Source of the DNA: AWTP1-13 sp033764875
Lineage (GTDB): Bacteria; Pseudomonadota; Alphaproteobacteria; Rhizobiales; Hyphomicrobiaceae
Direction of reading: 5' to 3'
Assembly (NCBI GenBank): GCA_033764875.1
Contig: JANRIO010000018.1
Coordinates: 22,297 to 86,296 of the forward strand
DNA length: 64,000 bases
The position numbers were made by a program, and so were the translations under genes. Below, in pieces: positions 16,746 through 26,004 of this stretch. Every line of letters starts with the position of its first letter. Position 1 is the stretch's first letter. Under the pieces are notes generated by a model. That model was not told the DNA's origin and did not search any database. It saw nothing but the letters and a program-made list of their open reading frames with translations.

Positions 16746-19444
16746 GGCGCACCGCCCCCATCGGGCCGGGGTGGCGCGGCGCGGCCAAGGGGCAGGCGCA
16801 CCGTCATGCGGGTGCCCGGCCGGCCGTCGAAGGGGCTCTCGGCGGCTATGCTGCCGCCCATGGCCTTGACGAGACCGGCGCAGATCGAGAGCCCGAGGCC
16901 GGTGCCAGCCGGTCGGCCGTCGCCGCCCGCCACCCGGTAGAACTTCTCGAACACCTTGTGCAGGGCGTCCTTCGGGATGCCAATGCCGTGGTCGACGACG
17001 GCAATGGAGACCTCACCCGCGCCCGCCTCCAGGACCACCTGGGTCTTGCGACCGGGCGGGCTATACTTGTTGGCGTTGTCGAGCATGTTGAACACGACCT
17101 GCTCGAGCAGCACCGCGTCGGCACGGACGGCGGGAAGGCGCGGGGGCATCTTCAAGGCGATCTCCCGGTCGGGAAACACGCGGCGGGCGTGCGCGATCGC
17201 GGCCTTCACCGGATCGGACACGTCGATCTCATCGGTCCTGATCTCGACCGCGCCGGCCTCCAGCCGGGTCATGTCGAGCAGGTTGGTGACGAAGCGGGAG
17301 AGGCGGTCGGCCTCCTCCTCGATGGTGGCGAGAAGGTCATTGCGCTCCTCCTTGGGCATGCGCTCGCCGAGGCTGCGCAGGCCCGTGACGGCGCCCACGA
17401 TGGAGGCGAGCGGCGTGCGCAGGTCGTGGGAGATGGAGGACAGCAGCGCACCCCGCAGCCTCTCGCTCTCGGCCTCCTTCTCGGCCAGCGCGGCGCGCTC
17501 GACAAGGGCCGTGCGCTCGAGCGCGATCGCCGCCTGCTCCAGGAAGGACTGCAACGTGGCGCCAGTGGCAGCAGGCAGAGGATCGCCATCGCCCTCCGGC
17601 TCGAAGCCGACAACGCCGAGCGCGATGATGGCTCCGAGCGGACGGAACTCGTGTTGCGCGGTCGGCAGTGTGCCAGTGCCGCGGCCGGCCGGCTCGCGCT
17701 TGTCGAAGGACCAGCGGGCCGCTGCCAGGTCGGTGGTGCCGAGCCGATCCTCGGGCGGCCAGCTCGCCTTGATCGCGAGCCCCTCGCCGTCCGGCGTGAG
17801 CACGACGCATCTGCCCCTGACGAGAAGGGCGATCTGGCTTGCCAGCAGATCGAGCACCTTGTCCGAGCCGGTGGCGGCCGAGAGCTTCGCCGAGAAATCG
17901 AAGAGCGCCTCCGTCACCTGCGCGCGCTCGCGGGAGGCCTGCATGTGCCGGCGCAGGCGGGCCGCCATGGTGCCGGAAATGAACGACACGATGAGGAAGA
18001 CGATGAGCGCCAGAACCTCGTAGGGCTCGGCGATGCTGAAGCTGTAGCGCGGATCTATAAAGAAGAAGTTGTAGGCGAGCGAGGAGAGCAGCGAGGCCGC
18101 GACAGCGGAGGCGAGGCCGAAGCGCATGGCGCAGGCCAGCACCGCGACCAGGAAGATGAGCGACACATTTGGCAGAGGCGTGACCCGCTCGAGAGCGACC
18201 GCGGCAAGCGTGGCCAGAGCCACGGCGGCAGCGGCGCCTGCCGCCTCGGCTCCGAGCGACGTCACCTCGGGCAACACCAGCCGCCAGGGCTCCGGTGCCG
18301 GCTCGTCGGGCGCGATGATGGTGACAGAGATGCCGCGCGCACGCGCGACGAGATCGCGCGGAAGGGACTTGCCGGTCAGCCGGCCCCACAAGCCCGCCTT
18401 CGACTTGCCGATGACGATCTGGGTGATGTTGTTGCGCGCCGCGTAGGCGAGAAGCTCGCCAGTGAGGTCCCTGGCGTTGAGGCGCGCCGTGCCGGCGCCG
18501 AGGCGCTGCGCGAGGCGCATGGACCTCTCGATGCGGCGCGAGGTCTGGCGGTCCGGATTGGCATCCTCGGCGTTGAGATGCAGGGCCACCCAGTCCGCCT
18601 TCTGCGCGGTGGCGAGCCGGCTCGCGGTGCGGATCACCTTCTCGGCGAAACCGTCGGCCCCGACAGCCACGAGGATGCGCTCGGCGGTGGGCCAAGGCCC
18701 CTCGATGCCCTGCTGGCGCAACTGGGCCAGCATCTGCTCGTCGACCCGGTCGGCAGTGCGGCGAAGGGCCAGCTCGCGCAGCGCCGTGAGGTTGCCGGGC
18801 CTGAAGAACTGGTCGATGGCGCGCCGGGCATTCTCGGGCAGATAGACCTTGCCGTCCCTCAGGCGCTGGATGAGCTCCTCGGGCGGCAGATCGACGACGA
18901 CGATCTCGTCGGCCTTCTCGAGAACCCTGTCGGGCACCGTCTCCTGCACGCGGACGCCCGTGATGCGCTCCACCACGTCAGACAGGCTTTCCAGGTGCTG
19001 GATGTTGAGCGTGGTCCAGACGTCGATGCCGTTGAGCAGCACCTCCTCCACATCCTGGTGGCGCTTCACGTGCAACATGCCGGGCGCGTTGGAGTGGGCG
19101 AACTCGTCGACGAGGAGGAGCCTGGGGCGGCGGGCGATCGCCGCATCGACGTCGAACTCCATCAGGGTGCGGCGACGATACTCGACAGGCTTCCTCGGCA
19201 GCACCTCGAGATCGTCAAGGAGCGCTGCCGTCTCGGAGCGGCCGTGCGTCTCCACGAGACCGACGACGACGTCGATGCCATCGGCCTTCAAGGCGCGGGC
19301 TGCCGAGAGCATGGCGTAGGTCTTGCCGACGCCCGGTGCCATGCCGAGAAACACCTTGAGCCTGCCGCGGCCTTCCTGCGCGGCAAGCTGAAGGAGCGCC
19401 TTCGGAGAAGGGCGCTTGGATGCCTGCGGCGTCGTCTCCGGCAT
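16742..19444 (-). CDS. kdpD: KdpD sensor histidine kinase
   Basis: A 900-residue membrane sensor. The order is: KdpD domain with Walker A GMAPGVGKT (residues 34-42) and DEFAHSNAPG; a universal stress-like domain (about 240-370); four clustered membrane helices (about 395-500); a GAF-like region; HisKA with His673 in SSISHDLRTP; and an HATPase domain with NMLDNANKYSPPG and GTGLGLSIC. It senses potassium and turgor and phosphorylates KdpE. It follows kdpC by 17 bases. Confidence 0.97.
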   Translation of the reverse strand: MPETTPQASKRPSPKALLQLAAQEGRGRLKVFLGMAPGVGKTYAMLSAARALKADGIDVVVGLVETHGRSETAALLDDLEVLPRKPVEYRRRTLMEFDVDAAIARRPRLLLVDEFAHSNAPGMLHVKRHQDVEEVLLNGIDVWTTLNIQHLESLSDVVERITGVRVQETVPDRVLEKADEIVVVDLPPEELIQRLRDGKVYLPENARRAIDQFFRPGNLTALRELALRRTADRVDEQMLAQLRQQGIEGPWPTAERILVAVGADGFAEKVIRTASRLATAQKADWVALHLNAEDANPDRQTSRRIERSMRLAQRLGAGTARLNARDLTGELLAYAARNNITQIVIGKSKAGLWGRLTGKSLPRDLVARARGISVTIIAPDEPAPEPWRLVLPEVTSLGAEAAGAAAAVALATLAAVALERVTPLPNVSLIFLVAVLACAMRFGLASAVAASLLSSLAYNFFFIDPRYSFSIAEPYEVLALIVFLIVSFISGTMAARLRRHMQASRERAQVTEALFDFSAKLSAATGSDKVLDLLASQIALLVRGRCVVLTPDGEGLAIKASWPPEDRLGTTDLAAARWSFDKREPAGRGTGTLPTAQHEFRPLGAIIALGVVGFEPEGDGDPLPAATGATLQSFLEQAAIALERTALVERAALAEKEAESERLRGALLSSISHDLRTPLASIVGAVTGLRSLGERMPKEERNDLLATIEEEADRLSRFVTNLLDMTRLEAGAVEIRTDEIDVSDPVKAAIAHARRVFPDREIALKMPPRLPAVRADAVLLEQVVFNMLDNANKYSPPGRKTQVVLEAGAGEVSIAVVDHGIGIPKDALHKVFEKFYRVAGGDGRPAGTGLGLSICAGLVKAMGGSIAAESPFDGRPGTRMTVRLPLGRAAPPRPDGGGAP

Positions 19445-19461
19445 CGGCAGCCCGGCTCGCG

Positions 19462-20073
19462 CTATCCGGCCACGTCGGACCGCATGCGGTCGAGGGCCAT
19501 GTTCAGGAGCAGCACGTTTACACGAGGCTCGCCGATGAATCCAAGACCTCTTGGCTCGGTGACGCTCTCGACCAGGCGCCGGACGCTGGCGACCGGCAGC
19601 TTGCGCGCTCTGGCCACCCGCTCGACCTGGAGCAAGGCATAGGCCGGGGAGATGTGCGGATCGAGGCCGCTTGCCGAAGCCGTCACGGCGTCGGCCGGGA
19701 TGCGCGAATTGCCCTGCGTCTTGAGCCTCTCCACATCGGCGGCGACGCGGTCGATGAGCTTCCTGGAGAGGGGGCCGAGGTTCGATCCCGTTGATGCGGA
19801 CGCGTTGTAGGGGGAATCGACAGTCTTGGTGTCGTCTTGGGGGTCGGCGGCGCCAGTGGCTGACGGCCGGGGCTGGAAGTAGCGGTCCGCGGCAAAGGCC
19901 TGGCCAATCAGGGCAGAGCCCACCACCTTGCCGTCAATCCTCAGCAGGCTGCCGTTTGCCCCGGTGGGAAAGAGCAGCTGCACCATCCCGGTGACCGCCA
20001 GCGGGTAGGCGAGGCCCGTGAGCAGCGTAAAGGCAATCATGAGCACGAGCGCGGGGCGACAAAGTCTCAGCAT
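19462..20073 (-). CDS. kdpC: Potassium-transporting ATPase subunit KdpC
   Basis: A 203-residue single-span periplasmic subunit. It has an N-terminal helix (VLMIAFTLLTGLAYPLAVTG) and the family motifs GSALIGQAFAADRYFQPRPSA, SGSN-like ASTGSNLGP, ASASGLDPHISPAYAL and VNVLLLNMAL. It stabilises the KdpFABC complex and increases ATP affinity. It lies 11 bases after kdpB. Confidence 0.97.
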   Translation of the reverse strand: MLRLCRPALVLMIAFTLLTGLAYPLAVTGMVQLLFPTGANGSLLRIDGKVVGSALIGQAFAADRYFQPRPSATGAADPQDDTKTVDSPYNASASTGSNLGPLSRKLIDRVAADVERLKTQGNSRIPADAVTASASGLDPHISPAYALLQVERVARARKLPVASVRRLVESVTEPRGLGFIGEPRVNVLLLNMALDRMRSDVAG

Positions 20074-20084
20074 GCACTATCTCC

Positions 20085-22133
20085 TCAGGCCAGGTGCAGC
20101 GCGGCGACCAGGATGTCGACGGCCTTGATGCCGATGAAGGGCACGACGAGGCCACCGAGGCCGTAGACCAGCAGATTGCGCCTGAGCAAGGCTGCAGCTC
20201 CGACGGGCCGATAGGCGACGCCGCGCAGCGCGAGAGGTATCAGCGCAACGATGACCAGGGCGTTGAAGATCACCGCCGACAGGACGGCACTCTCGGGCGT
20301 CGCGAGCCGCATCACGTTCAAGGCGCCGAGCTCGGGGTAGGATGCCACGAACAGCGCGGGGATGATGGCGAAGTACTTCGCCACATCGTTGGCGATGGAG
20401 AAGGTCGTGAGCGAGCCGCGGGTCATCAGGAGCTGCTTGCCGATCTCGGTCACCTCGATGAGCTTGGTCGGGTTGCTGTCGAGGTCGACCATGTTTCCCG
20501 CCTCGCGCGCTGCCTGCGTTCCCGTCTGCATCGCGACGCCGACGTCGGCCTGCGCGAGAGCCGGGGCGTCGTTGGTGCCGTCGCCGCACATGGCGATGAG
20601 CCGGCCCTTGGCCTGCTCGGCCTTGATGTAGGCGAGCTTGTCCTGAGGCGTGGCCTCGGCGATGTAGTCGTCGACGCCGGCCTCCGATGCGATTGCGGCC
20701 GCGGTGACGGGATTGTCGCCCGTCACCATCACCGTCTTGATGCCCATGGCGCGCAGGGCCGCGAAGCGCTCCTTGATGCCGGGCTTGACCACGTCCTTGA
20801 GGTGGATGACGCCGAGAAGTCGGCCACCGTCGATCACGCCGAGCGGGGTGCCGCCCGACTGCGCGATGCGCTCGACGGCATCGCGGAACTCGCGCGGGGC
20901 GCCGGCCAGGGTGAGGCCCGCAGTGGACAGGACCGCGTCGATGGCGCCCTTGCGCACCACGCGGCCCCCGATGTCGATGCCGGAAAGCCGGGTCTGGGCC
21001 GAGAACGGTACGAAGCGCCCCCCCGCGACATCGACCTCGGACTGTCCGTAGCGGCCCTTGGCCAGCGCCACGATGGAGCGGCCCTCCGGCGTCTCGTCGG
21101 CCATGGAGGCGAGGAGCGCCGTGGCGGCGAGCCAGTCGCGGTCGATGCCCGGCACGGGAACGAGCTCGCTTGCGAGCCGGTTGCCGAAGGTGATGGTGCC
21201 GGTCTTGTCGAGGAGCAGCGTGTCGACATCGCCGGCGGCCTCCACCGCTCGGCCCGAGGTCGCCACAACGTTGAAGCGGATCAGGCGGTCCATGCCGGCG
21301 ATGCCGATGGCCGAGAGCAGGCCGCCGATGGTGGTGGGAATGAGCGTCACCAGGAGCGCGGCAAGAACGGTCAGCGACACGGCGGTGCCGGAGTAGCCGG
21401 CGAGGCCCCACAGCGTCGCGACGGCGATGAGGAAGATGAGGGTCATGCCGGAGAGCAGGATGGAGAGGGCAAGCTCGTTGGGCGTCCTCTGCCGCTCCGC
21501 GCCCTCGACGAGGGCGATCATGCGGTCGAGGAAGGAGGAGCCGGGAGCAGCCGTCACGCGCACCCGGATCCAGTCCGAAAGCACCACCGTGCCGCCGGTG
21601 ACGGCGGAACGGTCGCCGCCGGATTCGCGGATGACCGGCGCGGATTCGCCGGTCACGGCCGACTCATTGACGCTGGCGATGCCCTCGACGACCTCGCCGT
21701 CGGCCGGGATGGTGTCGCCCGCCTCCACCAGCACCACGTCGCCCACCTTGAGAGACAGGGCAGAAACCTGGCGCCACTCGCGGCCGGCGGGATCATGCGG
21801 AGCGGCCAGCAGCTTGGCCGGCGTATCGCTGCGCGTCCTGCGCAGCGCATCGGCCTGAGCCTTGCCGCGTCCTTCCGCGATCGCCTCGGCGAAGTTGGCA
21901 AAAAGAACCGTGAACCACAGCCACAGGGCGATCTGGAGGGTGAAGGCGTAGCCACCCCTGCCCAGCAGCAGGTCGCGCCACAGGATCAGCGTGACGAGCA
22001 GCGCCACGACCGCCGTGACGAACATCACGGGGTTGCGCACGAGCGTCGCGGGCGACAACTTCGCGACCGCGTCGATCGATGCCTGCCGCAGGATGGCGGC
22101 ATCGAGCATGGATCTGGCTACACTCTTGGACAT
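20085..22133 (-). CDS. kdpB: Potassium-transporting P-type ATPase subunit KdpB
   Basis: A 682-residue P-type ATPase catalytic subunit. It has the actuator motif NESAVTGESAPV, phosphorylation motif LLLDKTGTITFG with the catalytic aspartate, nucleotide-binding KGAIDAV, and hinge motif MCGDGTNDAPALAQ-ADVG. Its helices are arranged as in the KdpB family. ATP hydrolysis here drives potassium uptake through KdpA. Spacing to kdpA is 15 bases. Confidence 0.98.
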   Translation of the reverse strand: MSKSVARSMLDAAILRQASIDAVAKLSPATLVRNPVMFVTAVVALLVTLILWRDLLLGRGGYAFTLQIALWLWFTVLFANFAEAIAEGRGKAQADALRRTRSDTPAKLLAAPHDPAGREWRQVSALSLKVGDVVLVEAGDTIPADGEVVEGIASVNESAVTGESAPVIRESGGDRSAVTGGTVVLSDWIRVRVTAAPGSSFLDRMIALVEGAERQRTPNELALSILLSGMTLIFLIAVATLWGLAGYSGTAVSLTVLAALLVTLIPTTIGGLLSAIGIAGMDRLIRFNVVATSGRAVEAAGDVDTLLLDKTGTITFGNRLASELVPVPGIDRDWLAATALLASMADETPEGRSIVALAKGRYGQSEVDVAGGRFVPFSAQTRLSGIDIGGRVVRKGAIDAVLSTAGLTLAGAPREFRDAVERIAQSGGTPLGVIDGGRLLGVIHLKDVVKPGIKERFAALRAMGIKTVMVTGDNPVTAAAIASEAGVDDYIAEATPQDKLAYIKAEQAKGRLIAMCGDGTNDAPALAQADVGVAMQTGTQAAREAGNMVDLDSNPTKLIEVTEIGKQLLMTRGSLTTFSIANDVAKYFAIIPALFVASYPELGALNVMRLATPESAVLSAVIFNALVIVALIPLALRGVAYRPVGAAALLRRNLLVYGLGGLVVPFIGIKAVDILVAALHLA

Positions 22134-22148
22134 GGGAGATGCCTCAGC

Positions 22149-23858
22149 TCAGAAGGTCCTGCCTGCGCCCATCAGGAGGTGCTCGACGACGGGCCCGAGG
22201 GCGAGCGCGGGAAAGTACTGCAGGCCCCCGAGGATTAGGATCACGCCGACGAGAAGGCCGACAAACAGGGCGCCGTGAGTGGGGAAGGTGCCGCTCGAGG
22301 CCGGCGCCTTCCTCTTGCCGGCGAGGGAGCCTGCGATGGCCATCACCGGAACCACATATGCGAAGCGGCCGAGCAGCATGGCGAGCCCAAGCGTCGTGTT
22401 GAACCAGGGCGTGTTGGCGTTGAGGCCGGCGAAGGCCGAGCCATTGTTGCCGGCGGCGGAGGAGTAGGCGTAGAGGATCTCGCTGAGACCGTGGGGGCCG
22501 GCGTTGGCGAGGCTCTCAAGCGCCTTCGGCGTCATGGCGGAGGCCGCGGTGAAGCACAGAATTGCGGCTGGCAGCACGAGGAGCGCCAGCATGGCCAACT
22601 TCATCTCGCGCGCCTCGATCCTCTTGCCGAGGTACTCGGGCGTGCGGCCCACCATCAGCCCGGCCACGAACACGGTGACGATGGCCATCACAAGCATGCC
22701 GTAGAGGCCAGAGCCGACACCGCCGGGAAGCACCTCGCCGAGCTGGATCATGAACAGCGGCACCAGGCCGCCCAAAGGCGTCAGAGAATCATGCATGGCG
22801 TTGACGGCACCGCAGGACAGCCCCGTGGTCGCCGCCACGAAAAGCGCCGACATGGCCTGGCCGAAGCGGACCTCCTTGCCCTCCAGGTTGCCGGCGGCGG
22901 GATCGACACCGAGGGCGGCGACAAGCGGGTTGCCGGCGGTCTCGGCCCAGTAGACGACGCCGACGCCGGCGATCAGCAGCACTGCCATGGCGGCAAGAAG
23001 CGCGTGGCCCTGGCGCCTGTCGCGCACCAATTGGCCGAAGGCGACGACGAGCGCCGTCGACAGCAGCAGCATGCTCCAGATGGAGAGCATGTTGGACCAG
23101 GCGTTGGGGTTCTCGAAGGGATGCGCGGCGTTGGCGTTGAAGAAGCCGCCGCCGTTGGTGCCGAGCTGCTTGATGGCCTCCTGGCTGGCGACCGGGCCGA
23201 GCGCGATGGTCTGCCTGGCGCCCTCGAGCGTGGTCGCGTCCGCAGATCCCGACAGCGTCTGGGGAACGCCCGCGGCGGCGAACGCAACCGCGACACCAAC
23301 CGACAAGGGCAGCAGCACGTAGAGCGTTACGCGCGTGAGATCCACCCAGAAGTTGCCGACGGTTGCCGCGCCCGAGCGCGCGAAGGCACGGGCGAGGGCG
23401 AGCGCCAGCGCAATGCCCGTTGCCGCCGAGAGGAAATTCTGCACGGCAAGGCCCGCCATCTGGGAGAGATGGCTCACGGTCTGCTCGCCCGAATAGGCCT
23501 GCCAGTTGGTGTTGGTGACGAAGCTGATGGCGGTATTGAAGGCAAGATCGGGCGCCATGCCGGCAAAACCCCGGGGATTGAGCGGAAGTGCGCCCTGCAG
23601 CCGAAGAAGCGCGTAGAGCACAAGGAAGCCCAGGCCGTTGAATACGAGCATCGAGAGCGTGTAGGCGAGCCAGGACTGCTCCTGAGCCGGGTCGATGCCG
23701 GCGGCTCGGTAGAAGAGCCGCTCGAGCGGCCGCAGCACGGGGGACAGGACGGTATGCCCGCCATCGCAGACACGGGCGAGCCAGCGCCCGAGGGGCCAGG
23801 CGCATGCGGCGACCAAGCCCAGCACGAGCGCAATCTGCGCCCATCCGGTGAGGGACAT
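22149..23858 (-). CDS. kdpA: Potassium-transporting ATPase subunit KdpA
   Basis: A 569-residue, ten-helix potassium channel-like subunit. Recognisable blocks include SFVTNTNWQAYSGEQT (first selectivity-filter repeat), KQLGTNGGGFFNANAAHPFE (second repeat) and LYAYSSAAGNNGSAFAGL (fourth repeat). The length matches the family. It selects and conducts potassium for the KdpB pump. Confidence 0.98.
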   Translation of the reverse strand: MSLTGWAQIALVLGLVAACAWPLGRWLARVCDGGHTVLSPVLRPLERLFYRAAGIDPAQEQSWLAYTLSMLVFNGLGFLVLYALLRLQGALPLNPRGFAGMAPDLAFNTAISFVTNTNWQAYSGEQTVSHLSQMAGLAVQNFLSAATGIALALALARAFARSGAATVGNFWVDLTRVTLYVLLPLSVGVAVAFAAAGVPQTLSGSADATTLEGARQTIALGPVASQEAIKQLGTNGGGFFNANAAHPFENPNAWSNMLSIWSMLLLSTALVVAFGQLVRDRRQGHALLAAMAVLLIAGVGVVYWAETAGNPLVAALGVDPAAGNLEGKEVRFGQAMSALFVAATTGLSCGAVNAMHDSLTPLGGLVPLFMIQLGEVLPGGVGSGLYGMLVMAIVTVFVAGLMVGRTPEYLGKRIEAREMKLAMLALLVLPAAILCFTAASAMTPKALESLANAGPHGLSEILYAYSSAAGNNGSAFAGLNANTPWFNTTLGLAMLLGRFAYVVPVMAIAGSLAGKRKAPASSGTFPTHGALFVGLLVGVILILGGLQYFPALALGPVVEHLLMGAGRTF

Positions 23859-23874
23859 CGGGGGCTCCGAGCGT

Positions 23875-23961
23875 TCAGAATCGTTCAGGATGCAACAGTG
23901 TGAAGAGCAGATAGCCCGCGAGCGCGAGAGCGATCACGAGCCCGAGAGCAGGCTCGAGCAT
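23875..23961 (-). CDS. kdpF: Potassium-transporting ATPase subunit KdpF
   Basis: A 28-residue one-helix peptide starting MLEPALGLVIALALAGYLL and ending TLLHPERF, the typical KdpF ending. It stabilises the KdpABC complex in the membrane. Its GAGGTGG ribosome site overlaps the stop codon of the small gene just upstream, and kdpA begins 16 bases later. Confidence 0.93.
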   Translation of the reverse strand: MLEPALGLVIALALAGYLLFTLLHPERF

Positions 23962-23969
23962 GTGCCACC

Positions 23970-24053
23970 TCAGAGCCTTTCGCAGAGGCAGGCGTAGGCG
24001 CAAAGCGCGGCGAAGCCTGCAAGCCCTACGGTGAGGAAGACGATGTCCGACAC
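23970..24053 (-). CDS. 27-residue membrane peptide leading the kdp operon
   Basis: A GTG-started ORF with AAAGGA seven bases upstream, coding for a single hydrophobic helix (begins VSDIVFLTVGLAGFAALCAY, ends ACLCERL). It sits 8 bases before kdpF. Similar short peptides ending in a charged ERL/DRL tail occur before kdpF in other alphaproteobacterial kdp operons, to my recollection. The function is unknown; it could be an extra pump subunit or a regulatory leader peptide. The frame is also open upstream to an ATG at 24194, but that version has no comparable ribosome site. Confidence 0.65.
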   Translation of the reverse strand: MSDIVFLTVGLAGFAALCAYACLCERL

Positions 24054-24363
24054 GATGGCGTCCTTTGCGCTGGTTACAGCGGACGCAAGGTCGCCCAGCG
24101 GGCGTAAGGACGCCATTCCGAAGAGAGGGGAGACGCATAAGGACGGCATAAAGATGCCAGCCCCCTTATTTTCGCCTCGGGACAGGATCACCATCGCGAT
24201 CCGACCTGGACCGTACGGAGCGCGTTGTTCACTCGCCGCGGGTTACGGCAGCATGTCCAGGCCAAGACCTCGACGATTGACGCTAGCATTCCCTAGGCGC
24301 CGTTCAGGAACCAACTCGATAGCAATGAATTTAGCAGAGCAGAGCTGACGGAGGTGTCCAGCC
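24054..24363. other. Divergent intergenic region, kdp and unknown operon
   Basis: About 310 bases between the kdp operon (minus) and two unknown genes (plus). It must contain the KdpE-controlled promoter, but I could not identify a convincing KdpE box. A GGAAC at 24307-24311 has TTT rather than GTT at the EcfG spacing, so I do not call it a stress promoter. Confidence 0.5.
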
Positions 24364-24576
24364 ATGTCCCTTCAGATCGTTCTCGATAGCAGCGGCGACA
24401 GCCGCTACGTTTTCGATCCCGCTGCCACAGACGAGCTTGCCAAGGCACGGGAACGCTTCTCCCGCCTGACGGGGCGCGGCTTCAGCGCTTTCGACAAGCA
24501 GAGTGGGCGCCGACTTGGGACCTTCGATCCCACGGTCCCCGAGACGCTTTTCGTGCCCCAGCTCAAGGGGGGCTAG
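24364..24576 (+). CDS. Small conserved-looking protein of unknown function
   Basis: A 70-residue soluble, charged protein with a strong ribosome site (GACGGAGG nine bases before the ATG). Its centre reads ERFSRLTGRGFSAFDKQSGR and its C terminus LGTFDPTVPETLFVPQLKGG, giving the impression of a small beta-hairpin domain. I do not recognise a named family. It is followed after 3 bases by a second unknown gene, so the two form an operon. Confidence 0.75.
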   Translation: MSLQIVLDSSGDSRYVFDPAATDELAKARERFSRLTGRGFSAFDKQSGRRLGTFDPTVPETLFVPQLKGG

Positions 24577-24579
24577 GCC

Positions 24580-25038
24580 GTGGGCCTCTTGCGAGGCCTG
24601 CGGGCCCTCTGGGTCGCCGTCCGGGATCGCCGCGCGATGCGATACCGGCACGCGGAGCTGCGCCTGCGCAGCGCAGAGATCCGGGCGCGGGAGCTCCTCC
24701 GCTCGTGTCTCACCCCGAGCCAGTGGGACGACTACGTGCATCACGACTGCTTCTTGGTGCGCGGCGGAACGACCGGCCGCCCGTACCGCATCCATCGCGG
24801 CGCGGTGATGAACGTCGAACCCCTCAACGAGGATGGCAGCTCGACCGGGCAACGACTGTGCTTTGCGCCAGTCGGCGGCCTTCCCATGGGCGACGTGCTC
24901 GTTGGCCAGAAATTCGCGCTGGAAGGCATGGAAGAGCAGGTGCTCACAATCGCCAATCCGCAATGGGGGCACGTCCGGCTCGCGGCCCGCGACACTGCCC
25001 AAAGCTATCGCGGCGTTGGCATGAGGCCCAGGGGCTGA
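24580..25038 (+). CDS. Hypothetical protein, second gene of small operon
   Basis: A 152-residue protein starting at GTG, three bases after the previous stop. The first third is a basic helical segment rich in Arg (RHAELRLRSAEIRARELL). The rest looks like a beta-rich domain with SQWDDYVHHDCFLVRGGTTG, YRIHRGAVMNVEPL and LCFAPVGGLPMGDVLVGQKF. The HxxH-C cluster could bind metal, but that is speculation. No family recognised. A GC-rich hairpin follows the stop codon. Confidence 0.75.
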   Translation: MGLLRGLRALWVAVRDRRAMRYRHAELRLRSAEIRARELLRSCLTPSQWDDYVHHDCFLVRGGTTGRPYRIHRGAVMNVEPLNEDGSSTGQRLCFAPVGGLPMGDVLVGQKFALEGMEEQVLTIANPQWGHVRLAARDTAQSYRGVGMRPRG

Positions 25039-25044
25039 GCCCCC

Positions 25045-25074
25045 CGGCAACGGCGGCCGAGCCTGCCGTTGCCG
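25045..25074. terminator. GC-rich hairpin after small operon
   Basis: A 10-bp perfect inverted repeat (CGGCAACGGC pairing with GCCGTTGCCG) with a 10-base loop, six bases after the preceding stop codon. There is no T-run, so it may be a weak terminator or a transcript-stabilising structure. Confidence 0.45.
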
Positions 25075-25116
25075 CCCTGCAGGATCTCTTCACCAATCAT
25101 CCCTCGCGAGCAGCGC

Positions 25117-25392
25117 ATGACGAAGCCCATCGTTCTCAATCGCGGCCGTGCCAAGACCCAACCGGAAACGGCATTCGCCGATCCGAAGGAGGTCGTTGAC
25201 CACGTGCTCCTGACCTACGCGGAAAAGCGCACCGTCCTGGAGCGCTGGCGCACCAACATCCTCAGCGAGCTGGCGGCGGCCGGCGACGGAACGAGGACAG
25301 ACGCGATGTCGGACGGCAGGCGCAGAGTGCTCGGGGCGGTTGAGGCGGCCCGACACGATCTCGAGCGCGCCCGCCGCGAGCGCATCACATAG
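25117..25392 (+). CDS. Hypothetical helical protein
   Basis: A 91-residue, mostly helical, charged protein. It contains FADPKEVVDHVLLTYAEKRT and VLERWRTNILSELAAAGDGT, then an Arg-rich helix ending ARRERIT. I recall similar short proteins in other Hyphomicrobiales but cannot name a family. The ATG at 25117 was preferred because the 16-residue extension to 25069 overlaps the hairpin region and has no ribosome site. It is probably transcribed separately from the two genes to its left. Confidence 0.65.
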   Translation: MTKPIVLNRGRAKTQPETAFADPKEVVDHVLLTYAEKRTVLERWRTNILSELAAAGDGTRTDAMSDGRRRVLGAVEAARHDLERARRERIT

Positions 25393-25407
25393 GGCGTCGG
25401 GCGCCGA

Positions 25408-25878
25408 TCAAGGGCCGGGGATGTCCGGCTCGACGAGGCGCGCCAATTGCAGCAGGGACTGCTGCCAGCCCAGGTAGCACGCCTCCACGGGAATGGGGGG
25501 CGGTATGCCCTCCTGGACGATGCTCACCTCGGTCCCGACGGAGACAGCCTTGAGCGCGACCGTGACGCGCATCACGCCCGGAAGGTTCGGGTCGTCGAAC
25601 CGGTCCGTGTAGCGGATGCGGGTGTGGGGCACGAGCTCGAGATACTCGCCGCCGAAGGCGTGGCCATTGCCGGTGGTGAAGTTCGTGAACGACATCCTGA
25701 ACGTGCCGCCCACCTTCGGCTCGAGGTGGTGGACGGTGGCCGTGAAGCCGTCGGGCGGCAGCCACTTGGCCATGGCGGCGGCGTCGAGGAAGGCGCGATA
25801 GACCTTCTCGGGCTTCGCCGCCAGGACACGGTGGAGGCGCACGGTTCCCGCAGATGCTTGCTCGGGTGTGCCAGACAT
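25408..25878 (-). CDS. SRPBCC (AHSA1-like) domain protein
   Basis: A 156-residue protein of the START/AHSA1 hydrophobic-cavity fold. The family pattern is VLAAKPEKVYRAFLDAAAMAKWLPP at the start (core VYRAFLD.....KWLPP), GGTFRMSF in the middle, and CYLGWQQSLLQLARLVEP at the C terminus. Such proteins bind hydrophobic ligands or act as chaperone-like stress proteins. The ATG at 25878 has GGAGAG upstream. Confidence 0.88.
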   Translation of the reverse strand: MSGTPEQASAGTVRLHRVLAAKPEKVYRAFLDAAAMAKWLPPDGFTATVHHLEPKVGGTFRMSFTNFTTGNGHAFGGEYLELVPHTRIRYTDRFDDPNLPGVMRVTVALKAVSVGTEVSIVQEGIPPPIPVEACYLGWQQSLLQLARLVEPDIPGP

Positions 25879-26004
25879 CTCGCTCTCCTTGTTTGCATCG
25901 GTCGGTCGACGCTTGCGGGCGTCATACCGCAAGGACGCCGGAGGCGCGTCGATGCCGACAGGGCGACAGACAATTGCACAGGCGATATCGCCGCCGCGCC
26001 GCAA

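Noticed and set aside
14673..19642. Very long plus-strand open frames (755 and 894 codons) opposite the PLP enzyme and kdpE/kdpD
   Set aside because: Antisense shadows of well-supported genes, without domains or ribosome sites.
24307..24331. EcfG-type promoter before the unknown gene at 24364
   Set aside because: GGAAC is present, but the -10 position has TTT instead of GTT at the right spacing.
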